Below, piece after piece: positions 27,066-40,764 of a stretch of 64,000 nucleotides of DNA. Each line of letters starts with the position of its first letter. Position 1 is the stretch's first letter. Both the position numbers and the translations under genes were made by a program. The notes below the pieces were generated by a model. That model was not told where the DNA came from and ran no database searches. It saw only the letters and a list, made by a program, of their open reading frames with translations. The DNA is from Chytriomyces cf. hyalinus JEL632 (Eukaryota; Chytridiomycota; Chytridiomycetes; Chytridiales; Chytriomycetaceae), in NCBI GenBank assembly GCA_025435555.1, contig JAIWWG010000008.1, positions 310,001 through 374,000 on the forward strand. The letters are read 5' to 3'.

Positions 27066-29110
27066 ATGAGCCGACTGACGTCGACGAACCAGATCCCGCT
27101 CGGCCGGCGCCGCGGACAAGAGGACAGCAGCCGCGACTCGCCAATGCCGTCACAATCACAGGCACTCGTCTCGCAGTCCGCACAGCGCCGCTCGCGCTTC
27201 GACGACCCACCTGCGGACACTCAACCACAGCAGCATCGCTACTCGAGCACAAAGACCGAGCACGCCGAAGAATGTAACTTGTTTGCATGCGCATGCCGTT
27301 TTTTTTTATTGCTTTTCCATCTCAAAAAAGTCCCCAGCTTGGCTGGGATGCTAACGAACTGACATTCGTCTTTTCTCTTCTTTACCATATAACCCTTTAC
27401 TGTCAATGCTTATCCTACTGACCTACTGACCTACTGACAACACTGATCTTACTCATTGCTGCTCATGCTCGCCCTCACGGATTTCCAGCCGACAGACCAC
27501 GCAAACGCCGGTCTCGTTGGGGTGACGAGGAAGCAAAAGTCAACATCCCCGGTATTCCAACTGTGTTGCCCCAAGGAATGAATGCGCAGCAAGTCGAAGA
27601 GTTTGTTATTCATGCCCGTTTGGACGAAATTGGTCGAAAATTAAGAACTGGAGACGTTGTCCCACCTGAACGCGAAAGGTAAAATACATCTTGTGTCTTG
27701 TGTGTTGGTTTTTTTTTTTTAAAAAAAAACTTTCTTTCACCAGATCGCCGTCCCCTGAGCCACAGTATGGACCGCAAGGTCAGCGTGTGAACACGCGTGA
27801 AGTTCGTTACAAAAAAAAGTTGGAAGACGAAAGGCACCGACTTGTGGAGGATGCAATCAAGAGGATTCCAAACTTTATTCCTCCTGCGGACTACAAAAAA
27901 CCGACAAAGGCCGCCGAAAAGTACTTTTTGCCTGCCAGAGATTTCCCGGAGATCAACTTTATTGGTCTGCTGATTGGTGCGTATTTTTTTACTCTTCGTA
28001 TTTTTGAGATGACTCGAGAGTTGACGGTCGGTGAATATAGGCCCTCGTGGAAACACGCTCAAAAAAATGGAATCTGAATCCGGAGCAAAGATTAGTATCC
28101 GTGGAAGGGGATCTGTTAAGGAAGGAAAATCCCGTAGTGATGGTCAGCTTGCTCCTGGAGAAGAAGAAGATTTGCACTGCCTTGTGGTTGCCCCAACGGA
28201 AGGACAAGTCAAAATTGCAATCAAACTGATTGAAAAGATTGTGGAGACGGCTGCAACGATTCCAGAAGGTCAGAATGAACTCAAGCGAATGCAGTTGCGA
28301 GAGCTTGCTGCGCTGAATGGAACTCTTCGCGATGACGAGGCGCAAATTTGTCAGAATTGTGGTGCCGCAGGACACCGTAAATACGACTGCCCCGAAGCCA
28401 AGAACTTTACTGCGACGCTTGTTTGTCGTATCTGTGGAGGCGCTGGGCATGTTGCTGCGGGTAACTTTTGAACTGAATTAGATTTGCTGCTTGTAACCCA
28501 CTCTAATGGATTGGTACCGAACAGATTGTAACGAGCGTAATAATCCCGATGCACTGCGTACGGCTGCGCAAAGAGACTCGAAGCTTGATGACGAATATGC
28601 GAATTTGATGGCTGAGCTGAGTGGGGTAAGTGATCATCCGTTCTTCAATAACTTTACTGACGTGAATTTTAGGAGAAAAGACCTGAGCCAAGTCCCGCTG
28701 CGGCTCCAGACTCTTCTTCTGGGTCGAAAACCAACGACTTATATCATCCATCACCGCATATGAAATGGCCACCGCCTCCAGGTGGCAACCCAGCGCCAAG
28801 TCCTTATGGCCCACCTGGTGGTCACCAAATGCCAGGAATGCCTCAACCACCGCCAAACTGGGGAGGAGGCATGGCTATGGGAATGCCGCCCGGAATGCCA
28901 ATGCCACCACCTGGCCTCGGCGCAGCTCCGGCTTGGGTGCCTCCTCCTCCGCCCAGCTGGAATGGTGCTGCAGCAGCTCCTGTCTGGGTTCCACCCCCTC
29001 CGCCGCCCACAATGGGGCACGGACAATGGGCGCCACCTCCTCCAGCATGGATGCCACCCCCGCCGCCCCCACCTTCCGACAATGCTCCACCCCCACCCCC
29101 ACCTGAATGA
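27066..29110 (+). CDS. MSL5: Splicing factor 1 / branchpoint-binding protein
   Basis: Six exons (27066-27273, 27489-27678, 27744-27976, 28041-28460, 28525-28625, 28673-29110) join to 529 codons. Domains in order: an N-terminal basic ULM-like peptide [15 protein letters not shown] that would bind U2AF65; the SF1 helix-hairpin region ([31 protein letters not shown]); a KH domain with the GPRG loop ([19 protein letters not shown]) and [12 protein letters not shown]; a QUA2-like helix ([19 protein letters not shown]); and two CCHC zinc knuckles ([14 protein letters not shown] and [14 protein letters not shown], the second split by an intron). A long Pro/Gly/Met tail follows. Known role: binding of the intron branchpoint in the early spliceosome. 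The second knuckle is completed only when 28461-28524 is removed, which supports the intron model. Confidence 0.95.
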
Positions 29111-29579
29111 TCTCGCTTGGTCAAAAAATTTTCTCACTCTGTCAATCGACCGATTATGTGAAATAAACCCATTTTTTGTTTTTGTTGGACTTTCGTGATA
29201 CTAAACAACGGCGCCCGCAATAGCAGAATCAATCCCCAAGAAAAAAAATGCCAGCGGGGCCTGGAGTTCAGGGTTTTGAATGCATGAGCGAACCAGGAGA
29301 AACTTGGTAATTTACGATCTGAGAGGGAAATGCCTCGCATGTAGAAACAAAGGAACTCATTCTTGTCTGCGGCAAAGAAAAGACAAGTGATCAGGTATCC
29401 TCAAGGGATACAGGCTAGTCGCGTTGAAACGCTGGAGGTGGACGGCTTCAACGCTATCGCAGTGAAATTACTACCTGAGAAAGAAGGAAGGGTGCGGGTC
29501 GAATGTTGTCTATTACAAATGATTACTTGCTGTTTAAGTTGTGTTAGTCCAGCTGAAACTCAGGTCTGAAACTTGACAA
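29111..29579. other. Intergenic, nothing assignable
   Basis: A 3' flank of SF1 with AATAAA near 29162, then a short unsupported frame (29363-29569). Presumably holds the promoter of the BTB-TLDc gene. Confidence 0.4.
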
Positions 29580-31154
29580 ATGCTTGGACAGTCGTTCGCC
29601 GTCTTCAGCAACACCAGCAGCCCGCTTGCATCCGTGCTGAAGCAGCTGCGGACAGACACTGCTTTCGCGGATGTGTGCCTGTTGGTTGGAGCCAGCGAGA
29701 CGCCGATCCTCGCTCACGCGTGCATCCTCGCAGCCAACTCGGACTACTACAAAGAAGCACTGTCAGCCAAATGGCGCAGGGATGGCGAAGAACAGGAGAA
29801 GACAGAAGAGATACTGGACGACTCTTCCAGCTTTAAAAAGAGCAACACCAGCTCCGGCAAGCGTATCACAACACAGCGTATCACAACACTCCGCCACCCA
29901 GAAACTGACACACAGGTGGTCGAGATAGTTCTAGAGTTTTTGTACAGCGGGCAGACACGGGTGTGCGAGTCACAGCTTGTGGGGGTGGCGCAGTTTGCGG
30001 ATGAGATTTTGCTGAGAGGGTTTGCGATGGACTGTCTATCACACTTGGTCAGCAGCGCGTTGTCTGCGAGGAATGCGCTCGAGGTATTTGTTGCATGTGA
30101 CAGAATGGGCTGCGATGGGCACAAGGAGCGGGCGTTGCTGCTTCTCAAGAGCGATCTGGACGACTCTCTCGCGTTGGGATCCGCTTCCCTTGCTGGGATG
30201 TCTGTGAATTCATTTGAGGCTGCTTTGCTGTTTCGCGCATTTTCGCATCTGGACAGGTTATATATTGATTGTCGGACGTCATCAATATTCTGAAACAAAA
30301 TATTCGCAAGCAGGTGGGCGCTGCTCGTTGCTCGTGCGAAGTCGTTGCAGGGACTTCCTGTTGCGGTTAATGATACCGCTGACAATGTTCGCCTGAATTG
30401 GGGCAAGGCCGCTGCCGATGTGTCTGGCTTCCTTCCCCTTGTGAAACTCTTCAGCTTCACTCCTCAGGAGTACGATACCTCCGTCGCTCCGTATTTGTGC
30501 ATGCTTCCAGAGTCGATGCATGACTATCTGCAATTCCACTATCATGGAGCCTTGCCTGAACGAGCTGTTCTTGAATGGGGGAGCGAAACGGCAACCTTCG
30601 AACGAAGCAAGATTCTGAACCATAAACAACTGAATCTTTTAGAAAGAGAGCTAAGAGTGTATATTCCACTGCATGCGAATTGCACCGCGGGCTCCCAGTC
30701 CACCGACGGTATGGTGCTGGTACATCGAGGATCGACGAGCCAGTTCTCAGCCGCTGAATTCCACAAAGAATGCGAAGGAAAACGCAATACTGTATCTATC
30801 ATCAAGACAGCATCAGGCAAGATTGTCGGTGGATTCGTCGATTGCGCATGGACAAGCAACTCTGGATACCTCGAAGCAACACGCGCGTTTTTATTTCAAG
30901 TCTCAGCGATTAACAAAACCGAATTGAAGCTCGATTTTCTGAGTTGCAAAAACTTGAATCATGCTGTGGGAGGACGGGCTGGTCTGGCTTTTGGAGACGA
31001 CCTGTATGTGTCTGGGACGGCGTGCTATTCATACTTGGGGGCCATTTTCGGATGCTACAACGCGAACGGCCTCACAGCGGCAACGTTTCTCGGCGCAAGT
31101 AACTCACCCGTACAGGTTGAAATTGCTGAGTATGAAGTGTTAGAAATCAAATAA
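29580..31154 (+). CDS. BTB-BACK-TLDc domain protein
   Basis: Two exons (29580-30256, 30314-31154) give 505 codons; the 57-nt intron restores the frame from FSHLDR to WALLVARAKSL. The N-terminal BTB shows TAFADVCLLVGASETPILAH, ILAANSDYYKEALSAKW and VVEIVLEFLYSGQTRV. A BACK-like helical region follows (ALEVFVACDRMGC, SVNSFEAALLFRAF). The C-terminal TLDc domain is clear: AAEFHKECEGKRNTVSIIK, GKIVGGFVDCAWTSNSGY, FLFQVSAINKTELKL, GLAFGDDLYVSGTACYSYLG and the closing VEIAEYEVLEIK. The BTB-TLDc arrangement is known from fungi and protists. BTB parts commonly bind Cul3, and TLDc proteins are linked to oxidative-stress resistance and, in several cases, V-ATPase regulation; which applies here is not known. 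Confidence 0.88.
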
Positions 31155-31214
31155 AAGTGAAATGGTTTAGAATTCGGACGAGTTTTTTTTTCAACGACCA
31201 GCGAGAAAATAAAA

Positions 31215-34200
31215 ATGCTTGGACCATCCATGAACGAACAGGCACCCACTTCCACAGCAAAGAGACTCAAGACAAGTGCATCGGCCCTGTCAGAGGCATC
31301 CGTTTTTGAAGAGCATCTCACACAGTCGGCTTCGGCATTTGCGACTGGTAAACGTCCTTCTTGATGGTATCATCTTGTTCCTAAACACGAGGCATCACAG
31401 CGCCGGGCTCGTACGAAGCAGCATGGCCCCGTTCGTCGCTCAATCTCCCTTCGAGCAATGCAGCGCCTTTGGGTAAACGCCACAGCAGCGCAACCTCACC
31501 AACTAACGACTCGGTTGAACAATAATCCCTGTTTCGAATTCAGTCTTTCAGCAGATTGATGTCGACGAGTACGATGGTGTTACGCTCAACAACTCGAACG
31601 GATTGCGAGACATGTCTTTGATTCGAATGTACGGAATCACGCAGGAGGGATTCTCTGTGTTGTGTCATGTGCACGGATTTCTATCGTGAGTCTTTGCAAC
31701 GATCATTATATGCGGAATTCTTGCAACTCACTGGGCTCGAAAACGCATTGTGTGAATTGTGATGCAGCTACTTTTACATTCCGGCGCCAAACGGCTTCAC
31801 TGAGCAAAACTTGCAATCTTTTAAAGAAGCTCTCGATGTAAGTCAACTTAGTTTCAAGGCTGATAGCATGTTGGCACCTACCAAAGCTTACTTTCCCTCT
31901 TGCCTGATCTCTTGTTTTTCAGACGGCCATAAGACGAGACAGCAAGCGTCAAGAAATCGCGGGTCGTGCTGTGATTGATGTGCGCATCGTCTTGAAGCAG
32001 AGCATTTTTGGATACCAGGGTCCAGACAAGACTGTATTCCTGCAGATATTTTTCCACTTTGCCGGACAAGTCGCTGTGGCTCGTCGGTTGTTGGAGATGG
32101 GCCAGGTGAACTGTCCTGGATTTGGATCACTTGCGTTTACTACGTATGAAAGCAGCATTGGGTTTCCTCTGAGATTCACGATTGATTCAAGGGTATGTTT
32201 GGTTTTTATGTCAACACCGAGCTTATCGATCGATTTTCCAGATTCCTGGCGCCAGTTGGGTCGAACTTACACGCGAAAAGTATTCCATTCGGCAAGGACC
32301 CAGCACAACTTCATTTGCGCAAATCGAAGTCGATATCGAGTGAGTCCCCTCTGATTTCTTCGAAATCAAGGTACAATATGCCTGACATTTTCCAACTTGA
32401 ACCAAGTTACAAGGACATCATTCCGCACGATCCTGAAGGCGATTGGTCCAAAATTGCGCCTCTGAGAATCCTATCCTTTGATATTGAGTGCTGCGGTCGT
32501 AAAGGAGTATTCCCTGACGCCAAAGAAGACCCCGTCATTCAAATTGCCAACATGGTCACGATTCAAGGTTTTTCAATCTCATTTAATTGACGATGGATCT
32601 GTCGAAACTTAGGCAGTTTAACAGGACAGGACAAGCCGTTCATCAGAAATGTGTTCACTCTGAAGCAGTGTGCCCACATTGCCGGAACGCACACACTTTG
32701 TTTTGAAAGTGAAAGTCAACTTTTGGCAAAATGGGCCGAGTTTGTTCGAATTGTAAGTTTTGCATCTTTCGAAATTCCATCATAATATCTGACGTTCTTA
32801 AAGTGTGATCCGGATATTATCACGGGTTATAACATTCAAAACTTCGACTTTCCGTATCTCATCGAACGCGCTGCAACCTTAAAAGTTCAAAAGTTTCCCT
32901 TTCTTGGTACCGCGATTGATATTTTTATGGACTCCATTTTTGTTGGCTGATTGTTGTTCCCTTCGCAAATGCAGGTCGAATTCGAGATTTAGAAACGAAA
33001 GCAAAAGATTCTCGATTTTCGTCAAAGGCATTGGGAACACGTGACAACAAATCCATTAACCTCGAAGGGCGACTTCAAGTCGATGTTTTGCAAATCATGC
33101 AGAGGGACCATAAACTGAGATCTTACACTCTGAACTCTGTCAGTGCCCACTTTCTTGGTTCGTGGCTTTGTTTCTCAGCCTTTCTTGTGGCTCGTGTTGA
33201 TTCGTTTTAATGTCTTCAGGTGAGCAAAAGGAAGATGTGCACCACTCAATCATTGCGGACTTGCAAAATGGAAACGACGAAACTCGTCGTCGGCTTGCCA
33301 TTTACTGCTTGAAGGTGCGTGATGCTGCGAACTGGTCGAGGGTGTCGTTCTCAAAAGAAATTGGGCTCATCATAGGACGCGTATCTACCCCAAAGGTTGC
33401 TTGATAAACTAATGTGTATCATTAATTACATTGAAATGGCTCGTGTCAGTAAGTATCACAGTTTTTGTCACTCGGCTTGTTTACCTGCTTGCTTATTGAA
33501 AACTTAGCTGGCGTGCCGTTCAATTACTTGCTGACGCGCGGGCAGCAAATCAAGGTTATTTCGCAGTTATATAGAAAAGCGAGGACTGAAGGGTTACTAA
33601 TTCCAAATATGAATCCGGAGGGTAAGTTGTTTGAAATCTTGAGAATTTTTCTGACACAACGTGCGCGGCGTGCAGGAACGGATGAGCAGTATGAAGGAGC
33701 AACAGTTATTGATCCTGAGAAGGGATACTACGACATTCCAATCGCGACGCTTGATTTCACATCTCTATACCCTTCCATTATGATGGCGCACAATCTGTGC
33801 TACTCAACGTACATAGCAAATCCGAGTTTGATTGCGAAGCACAAGTTAACAACAGAGAACTACATCACCACACCGAACAACGGTTTGTTCAAAACATCTC
33901 TCATATTCCTACTTGAACCGTAACACTGTCTTCGGCAGACATTTTTGTCAAGAGTTCAACCCAAAAAGGTCTGCTGCCAACGATTTTGGAAGATTTAATT
34001 GGGGCGCGTAAACGAGCGAAAAATGATTTGAAAAAGGAAACGGACCCATTCCGACGGGCTGTGTTGGATGGACGGCAATTGGCTTTGAAGATCTCTGCAA
34101 ACTCTGTTTATGGATTTACGGGGGCAACGGGTATGTTCGTTTTATCATGGCAGTGGCTCTGATGGTAACCCCAAACCGTTTACAGTTGGAAAGCTGCCTC

Positions 34201-35994
34201 TGTTGGCGATTTCTTCCAGTGTTACTGCATTTGGTCGTGAAATGATTGAAAAAACGAAAGAAGTAAGCATCTGTCCTTTGCCAACCATTGCATATCTAAT
34301 ATTTACCGTCGTAACAGGTTGTCGAGGAAAAATTCACGATTGCTAACGGCTACGAGCATGACGCTAAAGTTATTTATGGTGATACCGATTCTGTGATGGT
34401 CAAGTTCGGCGTCAGCAAAGTGGCAGAAGCTATGGAACTTGGTCCGCTTTTTTGTCATCAAATGACCACCATTATTTATTTGTTTATTTGTTAACAAATT
34501 TCTCTCCAACAGGTCGGGAAGCTGCAGCATTTGTGACCACTCATTTCGTCAAACCGATCAACCTTGATTTTGAAAAAGTCTACTGGCCATATCTTTTGAT
34601 TAACAAGAAGCGATACGCTGGATTATACTGGACAAACCCGAATAAGCATGATAAATTGGATGCAAAGGGTATCGAAGTAAGGAGTCTTGAGTATAAGTTG
34701 TTTATCAAGGCATACTGATCGAAAATACGATCCGCGTCCGTGTCTTTAGACTGTTCGTCGAGACTCATGTCAGCTTGTTTCGATCGTCATTGAAACGTGT
34801 CTGCACAAGATCCTGATTGACCGAGATACTGTGGCTGCCGAAGGTTATGTTAAAAGCGTGATAGCTGACCTCCTTCAGAATAAGATTGATTTGTCATATC
34901 TGGTTATTTCAAAGGGATTGGGAAAAACTGGTAACTTTAATTTTAAGTTTTGTGCCTGGTATTGGTTTCTGAATGTGTCTCGCTGAGTGCAGAGTACACT
35001 GGAAAGCAGGCTCATGTTGAGCTCGCAGAGCGAATGCGGAAAAGAGATGCAGGTGAGAGTTGAAATGAAAGTCAGCTTTCACTAAAGGCTCTCTTCTCAT
35101 TCAGGATCTGCTCCGTCAGTTGGAGACCGTGTCTCGTATGTCATCGTGAAAGGTTCCAAAGGAGCCGCTGCGTATGAAAAGGCGGAGGATCCATTGTTTG
35201 TCCTGGAAAACAATCTCCCAATTGACACGACGTATTACTGTTGAGTGCAATGCTCCTTATGCCCGAACATCATTGATCTGATCTATCTGAATACTCAGTG
35301 GAAAATCAGCTCGCAAACCCGCTGATGCGTATTTTTGAGCCAATCCTTGGGGACAAGTCTTCAAGCCTTTTAGGTGAGTGGTCACCCCCCACCCCCAATT
35401 TTGCTTTGCAGTCTTGTCCTGAGGCATTCTTTATTTTCTTCAGCCGGAGATCATGTTCGAACAATTCAAGTCGCGGCTCCGACGATGGGCGCTTTGATGA
35501 AGTTTGCTGTGAAAACGGCGACCTGTTTGGGCTGCAGGACGCCACTTCCGAAAACAGGTAGCTGCTTATGCCGACACCAAAACTTAAAATCAACTTACAT
35601 GAACCCATGTGCCACTGCGTGTTGCAGAAACTGCAATTTGCGCCAATTGTCGACCAAAGATTTTCGATCTTTACCAAAAGCATTTGGGAACAATGACCGA
35701 ACTTGAGGATAAATATTCTCGCCTGTGGACTCAATGTCAAAGATGCCAAGGTGACACATCAACGAAAGAATATGTTGTGAGCATAATTAACAGTTTGCAA
35801 CTCTTTTTGCAGGGTCTTTGCATCAGGATGTCATATGTTCAGCGCAAGACTGTCCGATATTCTATATGCGCAAGAAGGCTCAGAAAGACTTGAACGATGC
35901 ATCCAAAACTCTCGAAAGGTAAGTTTTTTGTTTGACGTATAACAGGACGAATGAACTCATTGCGAATGTTCGCAGATTTTCGTATGAGTGGTAA
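31215..35994 (+). CDS. POL3: DNA polymerase delta catalytic subunit
   Basis: Spread over about 26 exons with introns of 45-110 nt, total about 1,076 residues, close to the usual 1,050-1,110. Landmarks: [11 protein letters not shown]; the proofreading exonuclease motifs LSFDIECC (Exo I), [10 protein letters not shown] (Exo II) and YCLKDAYLPQ (Exo III); polymerase motif [11 protein letters not shown]; motif [14 protein letters not shown]; and motif C YGDTDSVM. Two C-terminal Cys clusters follow: [13 protein letters not shown] (zinc, CysA) and [13 protein letters not shown] (CysB, the 4Fe-4S site in yeast Pol3). The last exon is only 19 nt (FSYEW then stop). Role: leading and lagging strand synthesis with PCNA, in the nucleus. 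All catalytic residues are present, so the gene looks functional. One 5' splice site (35240) reads GTTGAG, less common than the GTAAGT/GTGAGT type seen elsewhere. I could not make every exon phase close exactly (off by one base in total), so one border is slightly wrong. Confidence 0.95.
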
Positions 35995-36143
35995 CGATGC
36001 AAGAGTCACACAACCATCAATAAAATGGACGTTTACCCCGATAACAGCGATTTAATTAACTATTTGATTTACTGCAAAAAGAGAGAGGCAATAATGTTGA
36101 AACATTTCTCAGCTCACAGCCACCACCACACATGTACACGCCC

Positions 36144-38795
36144 TCAAATATCGACAATTTCTTCAAACATGCTGCCCTTTTTGACTTTCGCCGCTAATTT
36201 AGCCTTCCTCCTTTCGGCTGCGCCATTCTTGGCGGCCCGTCCTTTCCCCCCGTTCACCAACTTTGTGATCATATTACTCGCCGCACCAATCGTGAGCAAT
36301 TGAGTCGGAGAAATGACACCCTTTTTCAACAAGAGAGAAACTTGCGCTGCAGACGCCGGCTTCTGTCGCCATGATGCATTTCGTCGAAGGTAATAGACTT
36401 GCTCTGGCATGTTGTCAGATATCCAAGTGTCACACGCACGAATAGTGTCAGTGAGGGAGTCGTGTTCCAGCAATTCTCGTGAGTTGACAATTCGTGCTTT
36501 TCCACGCTTCAACGTGACGCGGAACGCTGCCACAAACCGCCCGTCTTTTTTTTAGGTTGTGGGTGATGTTCCAACAAACAGCGTTAAATCAAAAATACGC
36601 ACCATCCATTCGATCAATTAGAATACTTTGATTATCTCGCAGCGGAAGAATGCATGCATACTTGCCCAAACGAACCCATGCAAGTTTGGAGATTCGCAGA
36701 ATAATCATATTTTCAAGCTCTTGATGGTCCACGTCAAATAAATCTGAAATGCTAAACTCGGTGTAACTCATGCTGAGCTCACACTGCTGTTCTTTAGCTT
36801 TGTTTGGTTTTTTGTTCGGTTAAGGGTCATTCGCTGGTTTGTCGCTGCTGATGGGGGTGAAATCACCTTTTTGTTCCAATTCTTCGAGGTCTTGCATGCA
36901 ACGGGCTTTCAAAAAATTTTGAGGAGACTTCGCCTGTTTTTGCTGGATTAATTCCATGTGGCTAGCCAAGTCTACGCCTGCAAATATTCAAGCATTAAAA
37001 ACGACAAACGCACGATAAAAAGAAACGCGACGCACCTTCAGGAATTTTAAAATCCGGTCTCAGCCCCATTAACGTCGGCATCGTTGCATGAATCCCATAA
37101 TCATTCTCACTACTCGTATCTGCAAAATCAATCACCAAACAGTTTTGCTTCTCTCCACCTTTGTGTTGCCGTAGCCCCCGTCCGATCATTTGCTGGAGCA
37201 ACACACCTGAACGCGTTGGGCGGCCAAGAATAACGCAATCTATACGCGTAATGTCGACACCTTCGGTTAAAATTCCGCAGTTGATCACCACTGGGAACTC
37301 TCCACGTCTGAAGGCCTCCACCGTCGCATGACGCTCAGCGGCTTTGGTTTGACCTTCAATACCGCGCGCATCAATGCCGTTCTTTTGAAACAGTTCAACC
37401 AGATCTTTGATATGTTTCACGTCCACTGCAAAAATGATGGTTGCTTTTCTTTGACCGCCGCCTGGTTTGTTTGGTGTGATGATGAGAAATTGAATGGTTT
37501 TCGTCATTGTCGCTCAAACACAAGTATGCTGAGAACCTGCATTTTGTCTCCAGGCCTCGAGCAGAGCAAGGTTTCGCTGTGGGTTGTTGATGCGGGTTGC
37601 AAGCGGACCGATGGCAAATTCTCCGCCACGCAGCGGAACACCGTCCAGAGAGACTTTGGTCTTGACAGTTGTGATGCGCAAATCACATAAACTGACCAGT
37701 CAAGAAAAACGAATTCAGCAAAATCAAGGTTTAAAAAACTTGGTCCAGAAGACGAACTGGTTTTTTTGAATCATTTCCAGAAACGATTTGTGATACACAA
37801 TGGAGTTGAAGATTGTATCTAGCGAACGCCCATCATGTCTTCGCAACGTCGCTGAGCATCCCCAGATAAAAATGTGCGAGTCTTCATCGAGCGCATTGAA
37901 ACGATCGAGGAGTCGTTTGTAACTTGCCGCTGAGGCATGATGCGCCTTTCAAAACAAAGATGAAGGCTGGTGTGAGGCTGGAAACAATAAAACAACAACT
38001 ATTGCTTACCTCGTCGATAATAATGCCCTTGAATTGCTTGGGATCGTAATTTTCAAACCGGTCAGACTTCGAATTTCCAAGAGTTGGAACGCTGCAATGT
38101 GTTGGCTCATCTAAAATCGATGCAAGACTAAACCGAGCGTATAAAATACCTAGCAAGCACGATATCACAGCTTTGGATAGTTTCTTTCGTTTGTTTCTTC
38201 GAGCCTTGATCCAGTATAATCATCTGATGGCACGGAGGAAAATGAGAGCAGCTTCCGGCGTCTGGAAAAAAACGTCCCCACCTTATCGGGCATCGCCCTC
38301 ATAATCTGATCTTTTGCCTGAGTCAAAAGTTCAGTGCGATGAGCCTGCGATATAGCAGTGTCAGAAGAATCATTTTCGGACACACCACACTGAAGAGCAA
38401 TTTCAAAACTTGCCAAAACAAGAAACTTTGTGGCCGTCGGACACTTTTCCGGGACTGGGACGCGTTTCATCAAGTTTGAGAATATAACCTGTCCGAAAGA
38501 AGCGTCTTTTTAGGCAGTTTCCCCCATGCACGGGCAATCGGACAAACCGTTTTACCACTGCCCACTGAGGACGCATTCGTGAGTTAAGTACATGAGTGAG
38601 TGAAGCACACAGGCGTTGGATGAGTCGTGCTAGCTCACCTGGAAGGGACACTGCCTGTCGCCGGACGCCCTGACTGAGGGCCGCCAGACACTTGTCGATG
38701 CACTCCTGCTGATAGTCTCTGAGTGCAAACGTCGCACCCGTCGATGCAGCTGACGTTGCAAAGCAGCGCGTGCTTGCACGTATGAGTGTGTACAT
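36144..38795 (-). CDS. IRC3: Irc3-like mitochondrial superfamily 2 helicase
   Basis: A minus-strand multi-exon gene. The N-terminus MYTLIRASTRCFATSAAS is basic, Ser/Ala-rich and free of acidic residues, as in a mitochondrial presequence. Then LRDYQQECIDKCL (Q-motif region); VGSGKTV (Walker A, formed across an intron); FKGIIIDEAHHASAASYKRLL (DEAH box, across an intron near 38010); FIWGCSATLRRHDG (motif III); FAVDVKHIKDLVELF; GILTEGVDITRIDCVI and MIGRGLRQHKGGEK (motifs V and VI). The C-terminal part includes RISKLAWVRLGKYACIL, EQVYYLRRNASWRQKP and AASNMITKLVNGGKGRA, typical of the Irc3 C-terminal domain. Yeast Irc3 is a branch-migrating helicase needed for mtDNA stability. It starts 77 bp from the divergent SERF gene. 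Confidence 0.88.
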
Positions 38796-38872
38796 AAACA
38801 CTGGTTCTTGCAAATATTTACTTATCGCCAACATAAATTTTAACAAACCAAGAAACTGTTGGGCGAAAGCCG
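38796..38872. promoter_or_regulatory. Compact divergent promoter between IRC3 and SERF genes
   Basis: Only 77 bp separate the two start codons, which point away from each other. The 5' untranslated regions and promoters must overlap, so the two genes probably share regulatory sequence. No specific binding site is assigned. Confidence 0.55.
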
Positions 38873-39342
38873 ATGACCCGTGAGCTCCTCTCTTGACAAA
38901 GACCCCACCACAAGGGAGATGCACTGATCATTAACTCTCTTTTGCAGGTGGAAACCAGAGAGACCTCGCAAGGGCCAAGAACCAGAAGAAGCAGGCGGAC
39001 TCTGCCAAGGTAAATCAATCTGCCAGTTTTCACACCCAGAGCAGGCAGTCTCTCGTCCGGATAACTAACTTTTTACAAACCAGGGCCGTAATGATGACAT
39101 GACGCCGCAGCAACGTCGCGAGTAGTACGTGTGCATCTCTTCTTTCTTCCATCTTCTTCTTCCTTCTTCCTTCTTTGTTCAGCTTCTCCGCTTGGCCAAT
39201 CACAGAAGGCTGACTGCTTCTGTTTCTTCTCCTCAGTGACGCTGCTCAGCTCCAGGCAAAGAACGCAGCAAAGGCAGCTGCAAAGGCCGCGGCTGAGGCA
39301 AGCGGAGCTGCTGCTCCAGCTGCCCCGCCAAAGAAAAAGTAG
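38873..39342 (+). CDS. SERF (4F5) family protein
   Basis: Four exons: 38873-38879 (only seven bases, ATG ACC C), 38948-39009, 39084-39124 and 39237-39342, joining to 71 codons. The N-terminus MTRGNQRDLARAKNQKKQ matches the 4F5/SERF signature; then GRNDDMTPQQRRE, an Ala/Lys-rich helix and a KKK end. SERF proteins are small, charged and disordered; human and worm members change amyloid aggregation and bind RNA. The seven-base first exon explains why no long open frame shows the start. Start and all junctions keep the family pattern, so the model is well supported although short. Confidence 0.88.
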
Positions 39343-39810
39343 TAGCAACTGCGCACAAGGCCACGCTGGTGATGGGGACTCTGGGCTTGGGAGAAAGGAC
39401 ATTGTCTTCTTTGGACAAGCTGTCTTTCGTTCGGCAAAATGACACTATTAAAAGCGGTTCGACAACGTATCCTTCCATTTGGCGAAACCATCATTGCCTT
39501 CATACCGAGTGCAATCAGTCGTTTAACAGGTCGTCGCACTGCAAGATACTGCATCTGCTAAGGATCGACTGAGCTTACGTCAGCTTTTTGGACGTAATGA
39601 ATGTTGCACTTCTGTTGGCGGTCCTGAATCCAGGTACCGCAAATGCAGTTTGAACCTAACCTGGCCAGTCAGCGACATCGACGATACGTTGGCAACCATG
39701 CCGATCGAAACTCTCCTCGAATACCAACTGTCAGACTTCGCAAACAGCAAGCGTTGTTTGGTTCAATCGGTGAAGGTCAGGATTTCTTTCGAAAAACGCT
39801 TTAATTTTCG
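39343..39810. other. Intergenic between convergent genes
   Basis: The 3' flanks of the SERF and TRM7 genes. Short unsupported frames only. Confidence 0.4.
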
Positions 39811-40754
<944 letters not shown>

Positions 40755-40764
40755 TTTTGACTAT

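Noticed and set aside
28843-29137. Minus-strand Gly-rich and Trp/Arg-rich frames
   Set aside because: Antisense shadows of the proline-rich SF1 tail.
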